From: Chryseobacterium indologenes
GTDB lineage: Bacteria > Bacteroidota > Bacteroidia > Flavobacteriales > Weeksellaceae
Assembly (NCBI GenBank): GCA_001013295.1
Contig: LAZY01000044.1
Location: forward strand, 40,590 to 104,589
Length of the DNA: 64,000 nt
Direction: 5' to 3'
Shown here: positions 44,134 to 53,523 of the stretch, piece by piece
Layout: every line of letters begins with the position of its first letter
How positions within the stretch are numbered: the first letter of the stretch is position 1
The notes under the pieces: model-generated
What the model was told of the DNA's origin: nothing
Database searches by the model: none
What the model saw: the letters and a program-made list of their open reading frames with translations, nothing else
Position numbers and translations under genes: made by a program

Positions 44134-45692
44134 TTAAAAAATTTAGCTTTTTAATAGGTGTTCTTATGTTCGGACTGCACCAGGGACAGCAGAAGAAGGA
44201 ACAGCTGCAGAAGCAGAATGCCGAACTTAAAAAACAAATTGCACAAATAAATACAGATTTAGCTAAAACAAGAAGCGAATCTAAACTTTCTATAGCCTAC
44301 CTTACCAGCGTTAATCAAAAGTTAGTCTTAAGAGAAAAGGTCTACAATAATACTCAAAAAGAAAAGAGATTTATTGAAGATGACATCTATCTGAAACAAC
44401 TTGAAATTAACCGCCAGAATAAAGAACTGGCAGTTTTGAGAAAGAACTATGCTGAGGTCCTGGTAAATGCTTATAAAAATAAAGGGGTACAGAACAAAGT
44501 AACCTTCATCCTTTCGGCTAAAAACATGGGCGAGGCGATCCGAAGAGTACAATACCTAAAACAGTATTCAGATTATCAGGATAAAAAAGCCGCTGAAATT
44601 TCCAATGCAGCCAATCAGATCAAAAAAACAATTTCCCAAAGACAGAGCTCTGTAAAGGAGAAGGAAAATCTTTTGGTCAATCAACAGAAAGATCTGGCAA
44701 CCATCAATGCAGAAAGAGCACAAAAAGAGCAACTGGTAGCTGATTTTAAAAAGAATGAGTCTAAACTTACTGCTGAATTAAAGCAGAAACAGGCACAAAA
44801 TAAAGTTATTGAAGGCCAGATCAGAGCGATCATCGCTGAAGAGATCAGAATAGCAAAAGCAGAGGAAGAAGCAAGAAAAAAGGCAGAAGCTGAAAAAATC
44901 CGTTTAGCCAAAATTGCTGCTGAAAGAGAAAAAGCAAGAATTGAAGCTGAGGCCAAAGCAAGAGCTGAAGCTCTTGAAAGAGAAAGAAAACTGGCTGAAG
45001 CTGAAGCAAAAAGAGCTGCTGAACTAGCTGCAAAAAGAGCTGAAGAAGAAAGAAAACGTAATGAAGAGGCTGCAAGAGCAGAAGCTAATGCCAGAGATGA
45101 AGCCAGAAAACTTGCTGCTAAAAAGGCATCGGATGAAGCCAATGTAAAAGCTAAAGAAGCAGCCGATAAATTAGTTGCTGCAAGAGCCGCAGAAGCAGCC
45201 CTTGTCAAGAGAAAAGAAGAAGAGAAGAAAGCTGCCGAAACTAAAGCGATGACGAGCTATGGGGTTTCTACAGCATCCGGAAACAGCTTTGCCGACAACA
45301 GAGGAAGATTGGGTTACCCTGCAGACAGAGCGGGACAGATCACTCACCGTTTCGGAAGACAGCCGCACCCGGTATTCAAAAATATTACTGAAGAAAATAA
45401 CGGTATTAAAATTTCTGTGCCTTCAGGAACAAGAGCAAAATCCGTATTCCCGGGATCAGTATCTTCTGTATTGGCCAATAATGACGGAACAAAAACCGTT
45501 ATCATCAAACATGGAAGCTATTTTACAATCTATTCCAACTTAGGAAGTGTAAGTGTTTCCAAGGGACAGCAGGTTTCCTCAGGAACTCCCGTAGGGACAG
45601 TAGCTCAGGATTTTGACGGCGCCTATACCCTTGATTTCCAAGTATGGAACGGAAGTACACCTGTTGATCCATTAGGTTGGATTTCATATTAA
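44130..45692 (+). CDS. EnvC-like murein hydrolase activator with degenerate M23 domain
   Basis: The 520-residue secreted protein has a short signal peptide and an unusually long coiled coil (about 20-370, with an Ala/Lys/Glu-rich stretch from 210 to 350). A C-terminal M23/LytM domain starts at RLGYPADRAGQITHRFGRQ. The zinc ligands are missing (HGSYFTIYSNL instead of HxH, and no first His-Asp), as in E. coli EnvC, so it is a likely activator of amidases in daughter-cell separation. It is coupled to DUF4292 and followed by tatA. Confidence 0.88.
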   Translation: MIKKFSFLIGVLMFGLHQGQQKKEQLQKQNAELKKQIAQINTDLAKTRSESKLSIAYLTSVNQKLVLREKVYNNTQKEKRFIEDDIYLKQLEINRQNKELAVLRKNYAEVLVNAYKNKGVQNKVTFILSAKNMGEAIRRVQYLKQYSDYQDKKAAEISNAANQIKKTISQRQSSVKEKENLLVNQQKDLATINAERAQKEQLVADFKKNESKLTAELKQKQAQNKVIEGQIRAIIAEEIRIAKAEEEARKKAEAEKIRLAKIAAEREKARIEAEAKARAEALERERKLAEAEAKRAAELAAKRAEEERKRNEEAARAEANARDEARKLAAKKASDEANVKAKEAADKLVAARAAEAALVKRKEEEKKAAETKAMTSYGVSTASGNSFADNRGRLGYPADRAGQITHRFGRQPHPVFKNITEENNGIKISVPSGTRAKSVFPGSVSSVLANNDGTKTVIIKHGSYFTIYSNLGSVSVSKGQQVSSGTPVGTVAQDFDGAYTLDFQVWNGSTPVDPLGWISY

Positions 45693-45723
45693 AAAAATTG
45701 TAACTTTGCAAAAATTTTAAGAG

Positions 45724-45936
45724 ATGAATACACTAACAATACTTGCCTTATCATGGCAACACATCCTTATCGTAGCCATACTTTTGGTATTACTTTTTGG
45801 AGGAAAGAAAATTCCGGAATTAATGAGAGGAGTAGGTTCAGGAATCAAGGAATTTAAAGATGCTGTAAAGGAAGAAGATAAACCAGGTTCTGAAAAGAAA
45901 TCGTCTTCTGCCGACAATAATTCTTCAAGCAACTAA
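45724..45936 (+). CDS. tatA: Twin-arginine translocase subunit TatA/E
   Basis: The 70-residue protein has one N-terminal membrane helix, the GGKKIPELMRGVGSG amphipathic hinge region and a serine/lysine-rich tail, all diagnostic for TatA. It forms the pore for export of folded proteins. No tatC is next to it in this window. Confidence 0.93.
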   Translation: MNTLTILALSWQHILIVAILLVLLFGGKKIPELMRGVGSGIKEFKDAVKEEDKPGSEKKSSSADNNSSSN

Positions 45937-45951
45937 AATTACCGAGAATTA

Positions 45952-46566
45952 ATGAAATTTACTGAGACTGCATGGAAAGTCTTCAATCAATCTATTGAAG
46001 ACTATCACGTGTCTGATGACGTTAACACTCTAATTAATAACCCGTTCGAAAAAGACAGTTTGGAACGGATTTTGTATGCAAAGAACTGGATTGATACCGT
46101 TCAATGGCATCTGGAAGATATTATTAGAGATGAAAATATTGATCCGGCTGAAGCTCTTCAACTCAAGAGAACGATAGACGCCTCCAATCAGAAAAGAACT
46201 GACCTGGTGGAATACATTGACAGCTGGTTCCTTAATAAGTTTGAAAATACAACTCCAAAACCTGAAGCAAAGATCAATACTGAAACTCCCGCCTGGGCAG
46301 TAGACAGATTATCAATTCTTGCACTAAAGGTTTATCATATGTCATTAGAAGCCAATAGAGAATCTGCTTCTGAAGAACACAGAAACAATTGCCAGGTTAA
46401 ACTGGATGTACTGCTTACTCAGAAAGAGGACCTATCAACTTCTATAGATCAGTTGCTTGCTGATATTGAAAACGGTAATGTTAAGATGAAGGTATACAAA
46501 CAAATGAAAATGTATAATGATGAAAGTCTTAACCCAATCCTTTATCAAAAAGGGCAACAAAAATGA
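45952..46566 (+). CDS. DUF4254 protein
   Basis: The 204-residue helical soluble protein matches DUF4254 (WKVFNQSIEDYHV, NPFEKDSLERILYAKNWID, QWHLEDIIRD). The function is unknown. It is transcribed with tatA and overlaps the following lipoprotein gene by 4 bases (ATGA). Confidence 0.88.
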   Translation: MKFTETAWKVFNQSIEDYHVSDDVNTLINNPFEKDSLERILYAKNWIDTVQWHLEDIIRDENIDPAEALQLKRTIDASNQKRTDLVEYIDSWFLNKFENTTPKPEAKINTETPAWAVDRLSILALKVYHMSLEANRESASEEHRNNCQVKLDVLLTQKEDLSTSIDQLLADIENGNVKMKVYKQMKMYNDESLNPILYQKGQQK

Positions 46567-47021
46567 AAAGACTAGTTTTTTTTGGAGTACTTATTATACT
46601 AACATCTTCCTGCGCAACGGAAAAGCTTAACCTTTCTCCGCTGTCAAATAACTTTTATAGTGATACTAAGGGTTCTGATTCTGACCGAAATTCAAAAAAG
46701 AATTTTAATATCAATATCAAAGAGAATGTAAATGCTTCTGAAATTTCAAACATCATCTCCACTTTTCCCAAGTTTAAAAACAATGGGCTGAATGATGAGA
46801 TTACCAATTTGAAATACAGCCTTCAGAATTATTTATATGCTATTGATGCCAACAATTCTACAGGAAAGAAAAGAGCACTTACAAGCTTCGAAAAATCTTA
46901 CAAGAAAATTCAAAAGCAAAGACAGAGTCTGGGCAAAGATGACGACGAAGTTCTCAACAGGTATCTGGTTCGTTTGAAAACCAATATTTCTGTTATTGAA
47001 GACGCTTTACCAGGAAGTTAA
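46563..47021 (+). CDS. Small lipoprotein of unknown function
   Basis: The 152-residue protein has a lipobox ending at SSC (about residue 17) and a mostly helical, basic mature part. No family is recognised. It overlaps DUF4254 (ATGA) and ends 19 bases before ribA. Confidence 0.75.
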   Translation: MKRLVFFGVLIILTSSCATEKLNLSPLSNNFYSDTKGSDSDRNSKKNFNINIKENVNASEISNIISTFPKFKNNGLNDEITNLKYSLQNYLYAIDANNSTGKKRALTSFEKSYKKIQKQRQSLGKDDDEVLNRYLVRLKTNISVIEDALPGS

Positions 47022-47040
47022 AAAACTAATTGAACAATCA

Positions 47041-47637
47041 ATGATTAAAATTCAGGCGGAAGCCAATGTTCCCACAGAGCACGGTACTTTCCGAATGATA
47101 GCTTTCTCCGAAAATGAAAACGACTGGATGCCCCACATGGCTATTGTCGCAGAAAATACGGATTTTACAAAACCAGTGAACGTCCGTTTCCATTCTGAAT
47201 GTATTACCGGAGAAGTTTTCCATTCAAAAAAATGTGAATGCGGTCAGCAGCTTGATGCTGCTATGAAATACATCCATGAAAATGGCGGGATTATTATCTA
47301 TCTCCGTCAGGAAGGGAGAAATATCGGGATCATCAACAAGCTTAAGGCTTACTCTCTACAGGAAAAAGGACTGGATACAGTACAGGCTAATCTCGAACTG
47401 GGACTTCCTGCTGATGACAGAAACTTTGGAGTAGCCATCGAGATCCTTAATCTATTGGATGTAAAAGATATAAATCTGCTTACCAATAATCCTGAAAAGG
47501 TAAAATATGTTGTAGACAGTAACATTCACCTCAATTCAAGGGTACCATTACAGATTCCTGCTAACGAAATAAGCAAAGGATACCTGCAAACAAAAAAAGA
47601 TTTCTTTGGACATCTTCTGGATGACAATGACAACTAA
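47041..47637 (+). CDS. ribA: GTP cyclohydrolase II RibA
   Basis: The 198-residue enzyme opens GTP in the first step of riboflavin synthesis. The three zinc cysteines are C54 (HSEC), C65 and C67 (KKCECG), and the substrate loop is LRQEGRNIGIINKLKAY. I choose ATG 47041; the frame is open upstream to a TTG at 46996 inside the lipoprotein gene, which would add 15 residues outside the normal length. A terminator follows directly. Confidence 0.95.
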   Translation: MIKIQAEANVPTEHGTFRMIAFSENENDWMPHMAIVAENTDFTKPVNVRFHSECITGEVFHSKKCECGQQLDAAMKYIHENGGIIIYLRQEGRNIGIINKLKAYSLQEKGLDTVQANLELGLPADDRNFGVAIEILNLLDVKDINLLTNNPEKVKYVVDSNIHLNSRVPLQIPANEISKGYLQTKKDFFGHLLDDNDN

Positions 47638-47645
47638 AATAAAAC

Positions 47646-47675
47646 AAAAAGCTTCAGAGATTCTGAAGCTTTTTT
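47646..47675 (+). terminator. Terminator after ribA
   Basis: AAAAAGCTTCAGA (47646-47658) pairs with TCTGAAGCTTTTT (47662-47674), followed by T. Beyond it, 47680-47820 holds no supported gene. Confidence 0.85.
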
Positions 47676-47826
47676 GTTTTGAGCCAACCCTAACAAGATT
47701 GATCAAACAAACCTTTATAAAGGATGATGTTTTGGCTAAGTTTATTCTTCTCCCTTCCCTATTATTAGTCGTATTAACATCAATATCTATCATTTAGCTA
47801 CAATATTACTCATTACTTATAAATCA

Positions 47827-47854
47827 AAAGCCCCGAGGTTTCCCCCGGAGCTTT
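47827..47854 (-). terminator. Terminator of the 182-aa lipoprotein gene
   Basis: AAAGCCCCG pairs with CGGAGCTTT (bulged stem), placed just past the end of the minus-strand gene at 47890-48438. Confidence 0.6.
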
Positions 47855-47889
47855 CTTTAATTATAAAAAACTGAAAAGATATTTCTTAA

Positions 47890-48438
47890 TTATTTCACAT
47901 TGACTGTCTGCACCTTGCTTTCATCAAGATTGTAATATTTTGCTACTGCATTGTAGTCACTGTAATCTATATTAGGCTTAGCTGCAGCTGCATTTTTACC
48001 TGCTGTCTTACCTGCATTAGCAAAAACCAAAACAATTCTGAAAGTCTGGTTATTTAAATAGGTATTAGCTTCCGCAGAAGTTAAGGTAGCCGGAGCCACT
48101 CCTTCAGTGAAGATCTCTACTTTCTGAGAATTGAATAGGAAATTATATTCTAATTCTCTGTTATTAGCAAGATAATAAGTCTTAGGAACCAATTGCCATG
48201 CATTACTTGCAGTAGGGTCTTTTCTGTAAACCAGTACAACATCAGTAGTATTAATGTTAAGTAATTCTACGTGTGCATAATTATTTGAACTGTTTAAAGA
48301 AACATTCACGTCTTTCATCAACGGAACAGTATCACTATCTGTACCTGGATTTTGTACAACTACATCATCACTTCTGTCACAGCTATAAGATAAGAAACCG
48401 ATACCGGCAAGTAATATAAATGGAATAATTTTTTTCAT
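47890..48438 (-). CDS. Lipoprotein of unknown function
   Basis: The 182-residue protein has a lipobox (FLSYSC, about Cys20) and a beta-sandwich-like mature part with a low-complexity alanine/glycine segment at about 142-152. No family is recognised. It is monocistronic and divergent from the GH3 gene. Confidence 0.7.
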   Translation of the reverse strand: MKKIIPFILLAGIGFLSYSCDRSDDVVVQNPGTDSDTVPLMKDVNVSLNSSNNYAHVELLNINTTDVVLVYRKDPTASNAWQLVPKTYYLANNRELEYNFLFNSQKVEIFTEGVAPATLTSAEANTYLNNQTFRIVLVFANAGKTAGKNAAAAKPNIDYSDYNAVAKYYNLDESKVQTVNVK

Positions 48439-48553
48439 TTCTGTAAAAGTTTAGTTATTATTTATATTGCGTATTCAAATCATATACCAAAAATCTCAAA
48501 AACATTGTTTTCGTCATTTTTTTAATCGTATTTTTGTTCTTATTCAAAAAGTC

Positions 48554-50257
48554 ATGAGGAAATTAGTATATACTTCACTCTTTATTGTTGCATTGATAAG
48601 TCCTAAGGTGAACGCTCAGTATCAACCTAAAAATGCTTCCAAAGAAGATTTAAAAAAGGCTCAGCAATGGGTTGATAAAACTTATAAGAATCTTTCTCAG
48701 GATGAAAAATTAGGACAGCTTTTCATTGTTGCTCTATATACCAATAAGGGGGAAGACTATATCAGCCAAATAAGAAATATTGTTACGAATGATAAGATTG
48801 GTGGTCTTATTCTGATGCAGGACGATGCGGCAAGGGAAATCAACCTGGTCAATGAATTCCAGCAAAAATCAAAGATTCCTTTGATGATCGGGATGGATGC
48901 GGAATGGGGACTGTTTCAGAGAATTGCTACGGCTCATAAATTTCCGTGGGCAATGACATTAGGTGCTATTCAAGATAAAAATCTTGTCTACCAAATGTCA
49001 GCAAAAATAGCTGAAGACTGCCACAGAATGGGAATCAACTGGGATTTTGCACCTGTAGTAGATGTCAATACCAATCCCAACAATCCTATTATCGGAAACA
49101 GGAGTTTCGGTTCTGAAGTAGATAATGTGATCAGTTCGGCTCTATCCTACTCTAATGGATTGCAGGATAACAATATTTTAGCCGCTATCAAGCATTTCCC
49201 TGGGCATGGTGATACAAGTACAGACTCTCACCTGGATCTTCCGGTGGTTCCACACAATATGGACAGGCTCAACACAATAGAACTGGCGCCATTCAAAGCT
49301 TTGATGAATAAGGGAATCGGAGGAGTAATGGTGGCCCATTTATATGTTCCGAGTTTAGAATCGGGAAAAGGAATTCCGGCTTCTGTCTCTAAAAACATTA
49401 TTACAGGATTACTGAAAGATAAATTAGGCTATAAAGGGTTGATCATTACAGATGCCCTAAACATGGGTGCTGTAGCAAATAAGTACAAACCCGGAGAACT
49501 GGATGCAATGGCCTTTAAAGCAGGAAATGATATAATGCTTTTCTCACAGGGCGTTTCTGAAGGAAAAAAGCTGATTCAGAAAGCTATTGATAACAAAGAA
49601 ATTCCTCAAAGCAGAGTGGAAGAAAGTGTAAAGAAAATTTTACTGACAAAATATTTCCTGGGACTTACCCAATACACTCCAAAAAATCCGGAAAACATCA
49701 ATGCTGATCTGAATAACGATTCTCATAAAGCATTGGTTCAGAATCTTTATTCAAATGCACTAACTTTATTAAAGGACGATAAAAAATTGCTTCCCATATC
49801 AGGAAAGCAGATTTATTATGTTCCGTTGGAAGAAGCACCTTATCAGACTTTTGCCAACAGACTGGTAACGAATGTAACCCTTAAAAAAGCAAACGAGATC
49901 AATACGATTCCTGCCGGCTCTACTGTCATTGTAGGTTTCCATAAGGATAACTCAACGGCTTACAAACCTTATAAGATCTCTCCGGAATCTAAAAAAGTAC
50001 TTGCTGACCTGACTAAAAATCAAAATGTAATTCTCAACGTATTCGGAAGTGCATATGCTTTAAAAGATATTGACATTTCAAAAGTGTCAACCGTTCTTGT
50101 TTCTTACGAAAACAACGATGATTCTATGAATGCAACAGCTGATGCCTTAAACGGGAAAACAAAAATATGGGGAAGGCTTCCTGTATTGGTCAATGATCAG
50201 CTGAAACCAGGAATAGGAATGGATCTTAATGCAACCACCTCAGCAACTCCCCAATAA
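48554..50257 (+). CDS. GH3 family beta-N-acetylglucosaminidase-like glycosidase
   Basis: The 567-residue secreted enzyme begins at ATG 48554 (signal peptide to about VNAQ; the earlier ORF start has no signal). It has the GH3 TIM-barrel motifs GMDAEWG, the NagZ-type loop KHFPGHGDTSTDSH containing the general acid/base His-Asp dyad, and catalytic D in IITDALNMG. The C-terminal 200 residues match a second domain absent in short NagZ. It likely cleaves N-acetylglucosamine from muropeptides or glycans. bshA starts 26 bases on. Confidence 0.9.
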   Translation: MRKLVYTSLFIVALISPKVNAQYQPKNASKEDLKKAQQWVDKTYKNLSQDEKLGQLFIVALYTNKGEDYISQIRNIVTNDKIGGLILMQDDAAREINLVNEFQQKSKIPLMIGMDAEWGLFQRIATAHKFPWAMTLGAIQDKNLVYQMSAKIAEDCHRMGINWDFAPVVDVNTNPNNPIIGNRSFGSEVDNVISSALSYSNGLQDNNILAAIKHFPGHGDTSTDSHLDLPVVPHNMDRLNTIELAPFKALMNKGIGGVMVAHLYVPSLESGKGIPASVSKNIITGLLKDKLGYKGLIITDALNMGAVANKYKPGELDAMAFKAGNDIMLFSQGVSEGKKLIQKAIDNKEIPQSRVEESVKKILLTKYFLGLTQYTPKNPENINADLNNDSHKALVQNLYSNALTLLKDDKKLLPISGKQIYYVPLEEAPYQTFANRLVTNVTLKKANEINTIPAGSTVIVGFHKDNSTAYKPYKISPESKKVLADLTKNQNVILNVFGSAYALKDIDISKVSTVLVSYENNDDSMNATADALNGKTKIWGRLPVLVNDQLKPGIGMDLNATTSATPQ

Positions 50258-50283
50258 CACAACATCAAAACAACAATAATCTA

Positions 50284-51432
50284 ATGAAAATAGGCATACT
50301 TTGCTATCCAACCTATGGCGGAAGCGGAATTGTAGCAACAGAACTAGGAATGTCCCTTGCCAACAAAGGGTATGAAGTACACTTCATCAGCTCTGCACTT
50401 CCGGCAAGACTAGACATTACCAATCCTAATATTTTCTTTCACAGAGTGAATGTTCAGACCTACCCTCTTTTCCAGTATCAGCCTTATGATATTGCGTTAA
50501 GTTCTATGATCTACAGGGTTGTCAATCTTTATAAACTGGACTTGTTACACGCCCATTATGCGATTCCTTACGCGTATGCAGCATTTACAGCAAAGCAAAT
50601 GCTTAAGGAAGATAATAATGACATTCCACTGGTAACTACTCTGCACGGTACCGATATTACGCTTGTAGGTCAGCACCCGAGTTATAAACATGCGGTAGAA
50701 TTTTCGATCAACCAGTCTGACGCTATTACTTCGGTTTCTGAAAGTCTAAAAAAAGATACGCTTCAGTTTTTCAACATCAAAAAAGAAATTCAGGTGATTA
50801 CCAATTTTATTGATAATTCTGAATTTGACGACTGCTCTGAATGCCAGAGAACACAGTTTGCCAATCCGGATGAAAAAATACTGATCCACGTATCTAACTT
50901 ACGTCCTGTAAAACGTGTGGATGAAGTATTGCAGATCTTCAAAAACGTAGAGAAAAAGGTAAAATCCAAACTCATCATCATTGGTGAAGGTCCTGATATG
51001 GAAAAAGTGAATCAGTTTCTGGAAGAAAATCCTGACCTGATTTCAAAAATCCGTCTTCTGGGAAAAGTCAATGATCTTTATAAAATTTTACAACTTTCGG
51101 ATGTATTTCTTCTTCCGTCGGAACAGGAAAGTTTCGGTTTGGCAGCATTAGAAGCGATGGCCGCCTACACTCCGGTGATCAGTTCAAACGCAGGTGGGAT
51201 TCCTGAGGTAAATATACAGGGAGAAACAGGTTATCTTGCCGAGATCGGAAATGTAGAAGCGATGAGCAACTATACCATCAAGCTATTGAGCAATGATGAA
51301 CTTTTAGTCAAGATGAAACAAAATGCTAAAGATCAGGCTATCAAATTCGATTTGAAAAACATTCTTCCTATTTACGAAAAGATGTACAGAACAACTATAG
51401 AAAATTTTAAGAATGAACTTACGAAAGTATAA
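50284..51432 (+). CDS. bshA: N-acetyl-alpha-D-glucosaminyl L-malate synthase BshA
   Basis: The 382-residue GT4 glycosyltransferase makes GlcNAc-malate from UDP-GlcNAc and L-malate, the first step of bacillithiol synthesis. The N-terminus KIGILCYPTYGGSGIVATEL is the family's signature. The segments LHGTDITLVGQHPSYK and EQESFGLAALEAMA (the EX7E motif) follow. bshB and bshC are not in this window. The terminator at 51457-51495 ends the GH3-bshA unit. Confidence 0.94.
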   Translation: MKIGILCYPTYGGSGIVATELGMSLANKGYEVHFISSALPARLDITNPNIFFHRVNVQTYPLFQYQPYDIALSSMIYRVVNLYKLDLLHAHYAIPYAYAAFTAKQMLKEDNNDIPLVTTLHGTDITLVGQHPSYKHAVEFSINQSDAITSVSESLKKDTLQFFNIKKEIQVITNFIDNSEFDDCSECQRTQFANPDEKILIHVSNLRPVKRVDEVLQIFKNVEKKVKSKLIIIGEGPDMEKVNQFLEENPDLISKIRLLGKVNDLYKILQLSDVFLLPSEQESFGLAALEAMAAYTPVISSNAGGIPEVNIQGETGYLAEIGNVEAMSNYTIKLLSNDELLVKMKQNAKDQAIKFDLKNILPIYEKMYRTTIENFKNELTKV

Positions 51433-51456
51433 TCAATCATTCTAACGCATTTTCAT

Positions 51457-51495
51457 AAAAAACGGTCTCATTACAAGATAATGAGACCGTTTTTT
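51457..51495 (+). terminator. Terminator after bshA
   Basis: AAAAAACGGTCTCAT (51457-51471) pairs with ATGAGACCGTTTTTT (51481-51495). Confidence 0.85.
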
Positions 51496-51594
51496 ATGTC
51501 TGTCTAAAAGCTAAAGCTATACGATCTATAATCTTACAATAGCTTCAGCAGCCTAATAATTTTATAAGATTAATTCAGATATACCGCATCAAAA

Positions 51595-51849
51595 TTAACG
51601 ATTACCGTTACCGCTAATGGCTGCTGGAAGAGTAAGGGTTGCATCACTACTTCCTTCATAAGCTACATAACTATCAGAAATGTTTAAAGCTGCATTAGTT
51701 ATCACTTCTCTGTAATTAGATGAAAAAGATCCATTTACAGTCAGAATACTCCCGGAAGATACAATATTAATACCTACCTGAGAAAATAGAATATCAGAAC
51801 ATAGAAAAGCTCCGAGAAGAATGATAATTTTCTTCATTTTATTATCCAT
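51595..51849 (-). pseudogene. Truncated secreted protein, probable fragment
   Basis: The 84 residues have a signal peptide followed by a SGSILTVNGSFSSNYREV and SDATLTLPAAISGNG pattern. This resembles the beginning of larger Chryseobacterium secreted proteins, which continue with a long repetitive or adhesin-like part. Here the frame stops right after GNGNR, and neither of the other two frames continues the pattern in the next 100 bases. It is probably a remnant of a decayed gene, but a genuine short product cannot be excluded. Confidence 0.5.
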
Positions 51850-52034
51850 TTATTTATGTTTTTGATTAAAAAACACAACATATATGGTAATTTCGTAAGT
51901 CTATATGGAGGACTTCAATAATATTCAGGAAAAAATTTATCCCTGACTCAATAAAAATACAGATCAACATAGAAAATTATAGAGAACATCAAACCGTATA
52001 AAATCATTTTTTTCTTATATTTACTCTTACACTT

Positions 52035-53297
52035 ATGACGGAAAAATTACTTCAATATCTTTGGAACTATAAGATTTTCAAACATTTTGACTTCAAGGAT
52101 ATTGAGGGCAATTCCGTCGAGATCTTACATTTCGGGAAATGGAATAAAGATGCAGGTCCGGATTTTCTGGATGCTAAAATCAAAATCAATGGTCTTTTAC
52201 TGGCAGGAAATATAGAATTGCATGTCCGTTCCTCCGACTGGATTTTTCACAACCATTCTCAAGATCCCAATTATCAGAATATCATTCTGCATGTCGTCTT
52301 TCAGCACGACATCGAAGTCAGTGAACTTACAGAAAAGAGCGTTCCTGCATTGGAACTGAAAAACCATATTGATGAGAATATGGTATGGAAATATGAAAAG
52401 CTCATTGATGGAAACCAATTCATTCCCTGTGAAAATATTTTTGACAAAGACAAAATTCCACTTCATTTTCATGAGAGAAATATTCTGAAAAAGCTGGATG
52501 AAAAGGCTATGGAGCTTGAGCAGAGTTTAGCCCGGTATAAAAATAATTTTGAAGCCGTTTTATTCCACAGCTTTGCCTATTCATTTGGTTTAAAAGTAAA
52601 TGCAGCGATCTTCAGACAGATGGCAGAAAGTATCGATTACAGTATCGTCAATAAAATCCGACAGAACCCTTTCCAACTTGAAGCTTTATTATTCGGGATT
52701 TCGGGATGGCTTGATCACCCGGAGGATAACCAGATGAAGGTATGGAAAAGAGAATTTGAATTTATTAAGGTTAAATTTAAGATTCCTGATATAAAGCTTT
52801 ATCCTAAATTTTTAAGGCTGAGACCTCCTAATTTTCCTACTATCCGTCTTTCTCAGCTGGCCAATCTTTATTTTCAGCATCAGAATTTATTTTCAAAGAT
52901 TATGAATGTTCAAAATGCCGATCAGCTTTATGAAGTATTTAAACCCATACAAGCTTCTGAATACTGGGATTCTCATTTTAATTTCGGAACGGTTTCAAAA
53001 CTACAGCCTAAAACACTGAGTAAAGACTTTATAGATCTCATTATTCTGAACACGGTTCTTCCTTTAAAATATGTCTACCAGAGGTATCATAATGAAGAAA
53101 TTTCGGAAGAGATCTTAGAACTCTACAGGAATATTGCTGCTGAAAAAAACGGAATTATAGAAAATTGGAAAAAAATGGGGCTGAGTATTACCAATGCCCT
53201 GGAGACCCAAAGTTTGATTTACCATTACAAAAATTCATGTGAAGAAAAAAATTGCTTATCTTGCAGTATTGGATTTAAACTTTTAAAAGAATCTTGA
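52035..53297 (+). CDS. DUF2851 family protein
   Basis: The 420-residue protein matches DUF2851 (LQYLWNYKIFKHFDF, HVRSSDWIFHNH, NIILHVVFQHD). The N-terminal portion has a nuclease-like look (AGPDFLDAKI, GNIELHVRSSDW) that resembles a PD-(D/E)XK core, but this is by eye only. A cysteine cluster (CEEKNCLSC) lies at the C-terminus. The PspC-like gene follows after one base. Confidence 0.85.
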   Translation: MTEKLLQYLWNYKIFKHFDFKDIEGNSVEILHFGKWNKDAGPDFLDAKIKINGLLLAGNIELHVRSSDWIFHNHSQDPNYQNIILHVVFQHDIEVSELTEKSVPALELKNHIDENMVWKYEKLIDGNQFIPCENIFDKDKIPLHFHERNILKKLDEKAMELEQSLARYKNNFEAVLFHSFAYSFGLKVNAAIFRQMAESIDYSIVNKIRQNPFQLEALLFGISGWLDHPEDNQMKVWKREFEFIKVKFKIPDIKLYPKFLRLRPPNFPTIRLSQLANLYFQHQNLFSKIMNVQNADQLYEVFKPIQASEYWDSHFNFGTVSKLQPKTLSKDFIDLIILNTVLPLKYVYQRYHNEEISEEILELYRNIAAEKNGIIENWKKMGLSITNALETQSLIYHYKNSCEEKNCLSCSIGFKLLKES

Positions 53298-53298
53298 A

Positions 53299-53520
53299 AT
53301 GCTAAGTAATATTCGTCATAAAATGGAAAGAGAATGGTTTGGTGTTCTGACGAGAACTGGGGCTAAACTGGGAATTCCTGTATCCAAATTAAGAATCTTC
53401 TTCATCTACTCTACTTTTGCCACCGCCGGATTTTTCTTTCTGATTTATCTGGGTTTGGCATTTACTTTGTGGATTAAAGATATTTTTATCACCAGAAGGC
53501 CAAGTGTCTTTGATTTATAA
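53299..53520 (+). CDS. PspC-domain membrane protein
   Basis: The 73-residue protein has one or two membrane helices and the pattern of a PspC domain (phage shock). PspC proteins act in membrane-stress signalling in some bacteria; here no other psp genes are present. It is sandwiched between DUF2851 and GNAT genes with gaps of 1 and 3 bases. Confidence 0.7.
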   Translation: MLSNIRHKMEREWFGVLTRTGAKLGIPVSKLRIFFIYSTFATAGFFFLIYLGLAFTLWIKDIFITRRPSVFDL

Positions 53521-53523
53521 ATT

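Noticed and set aside
44681..45208. Long minus-strand frame rich in Ala/Ser/Leu
   Set aside because: It is the antisense shadow of the Ala/Lys/Glu-rich coiled coil of the EnvC-like gene; no start context or homology.
47606..47797. 63-codon plus-strand frame after ribA
   Set aside because: It overlaps the end of ribA and runs through the ribA terminator stem; no ribosome-binding signal or homology seen.
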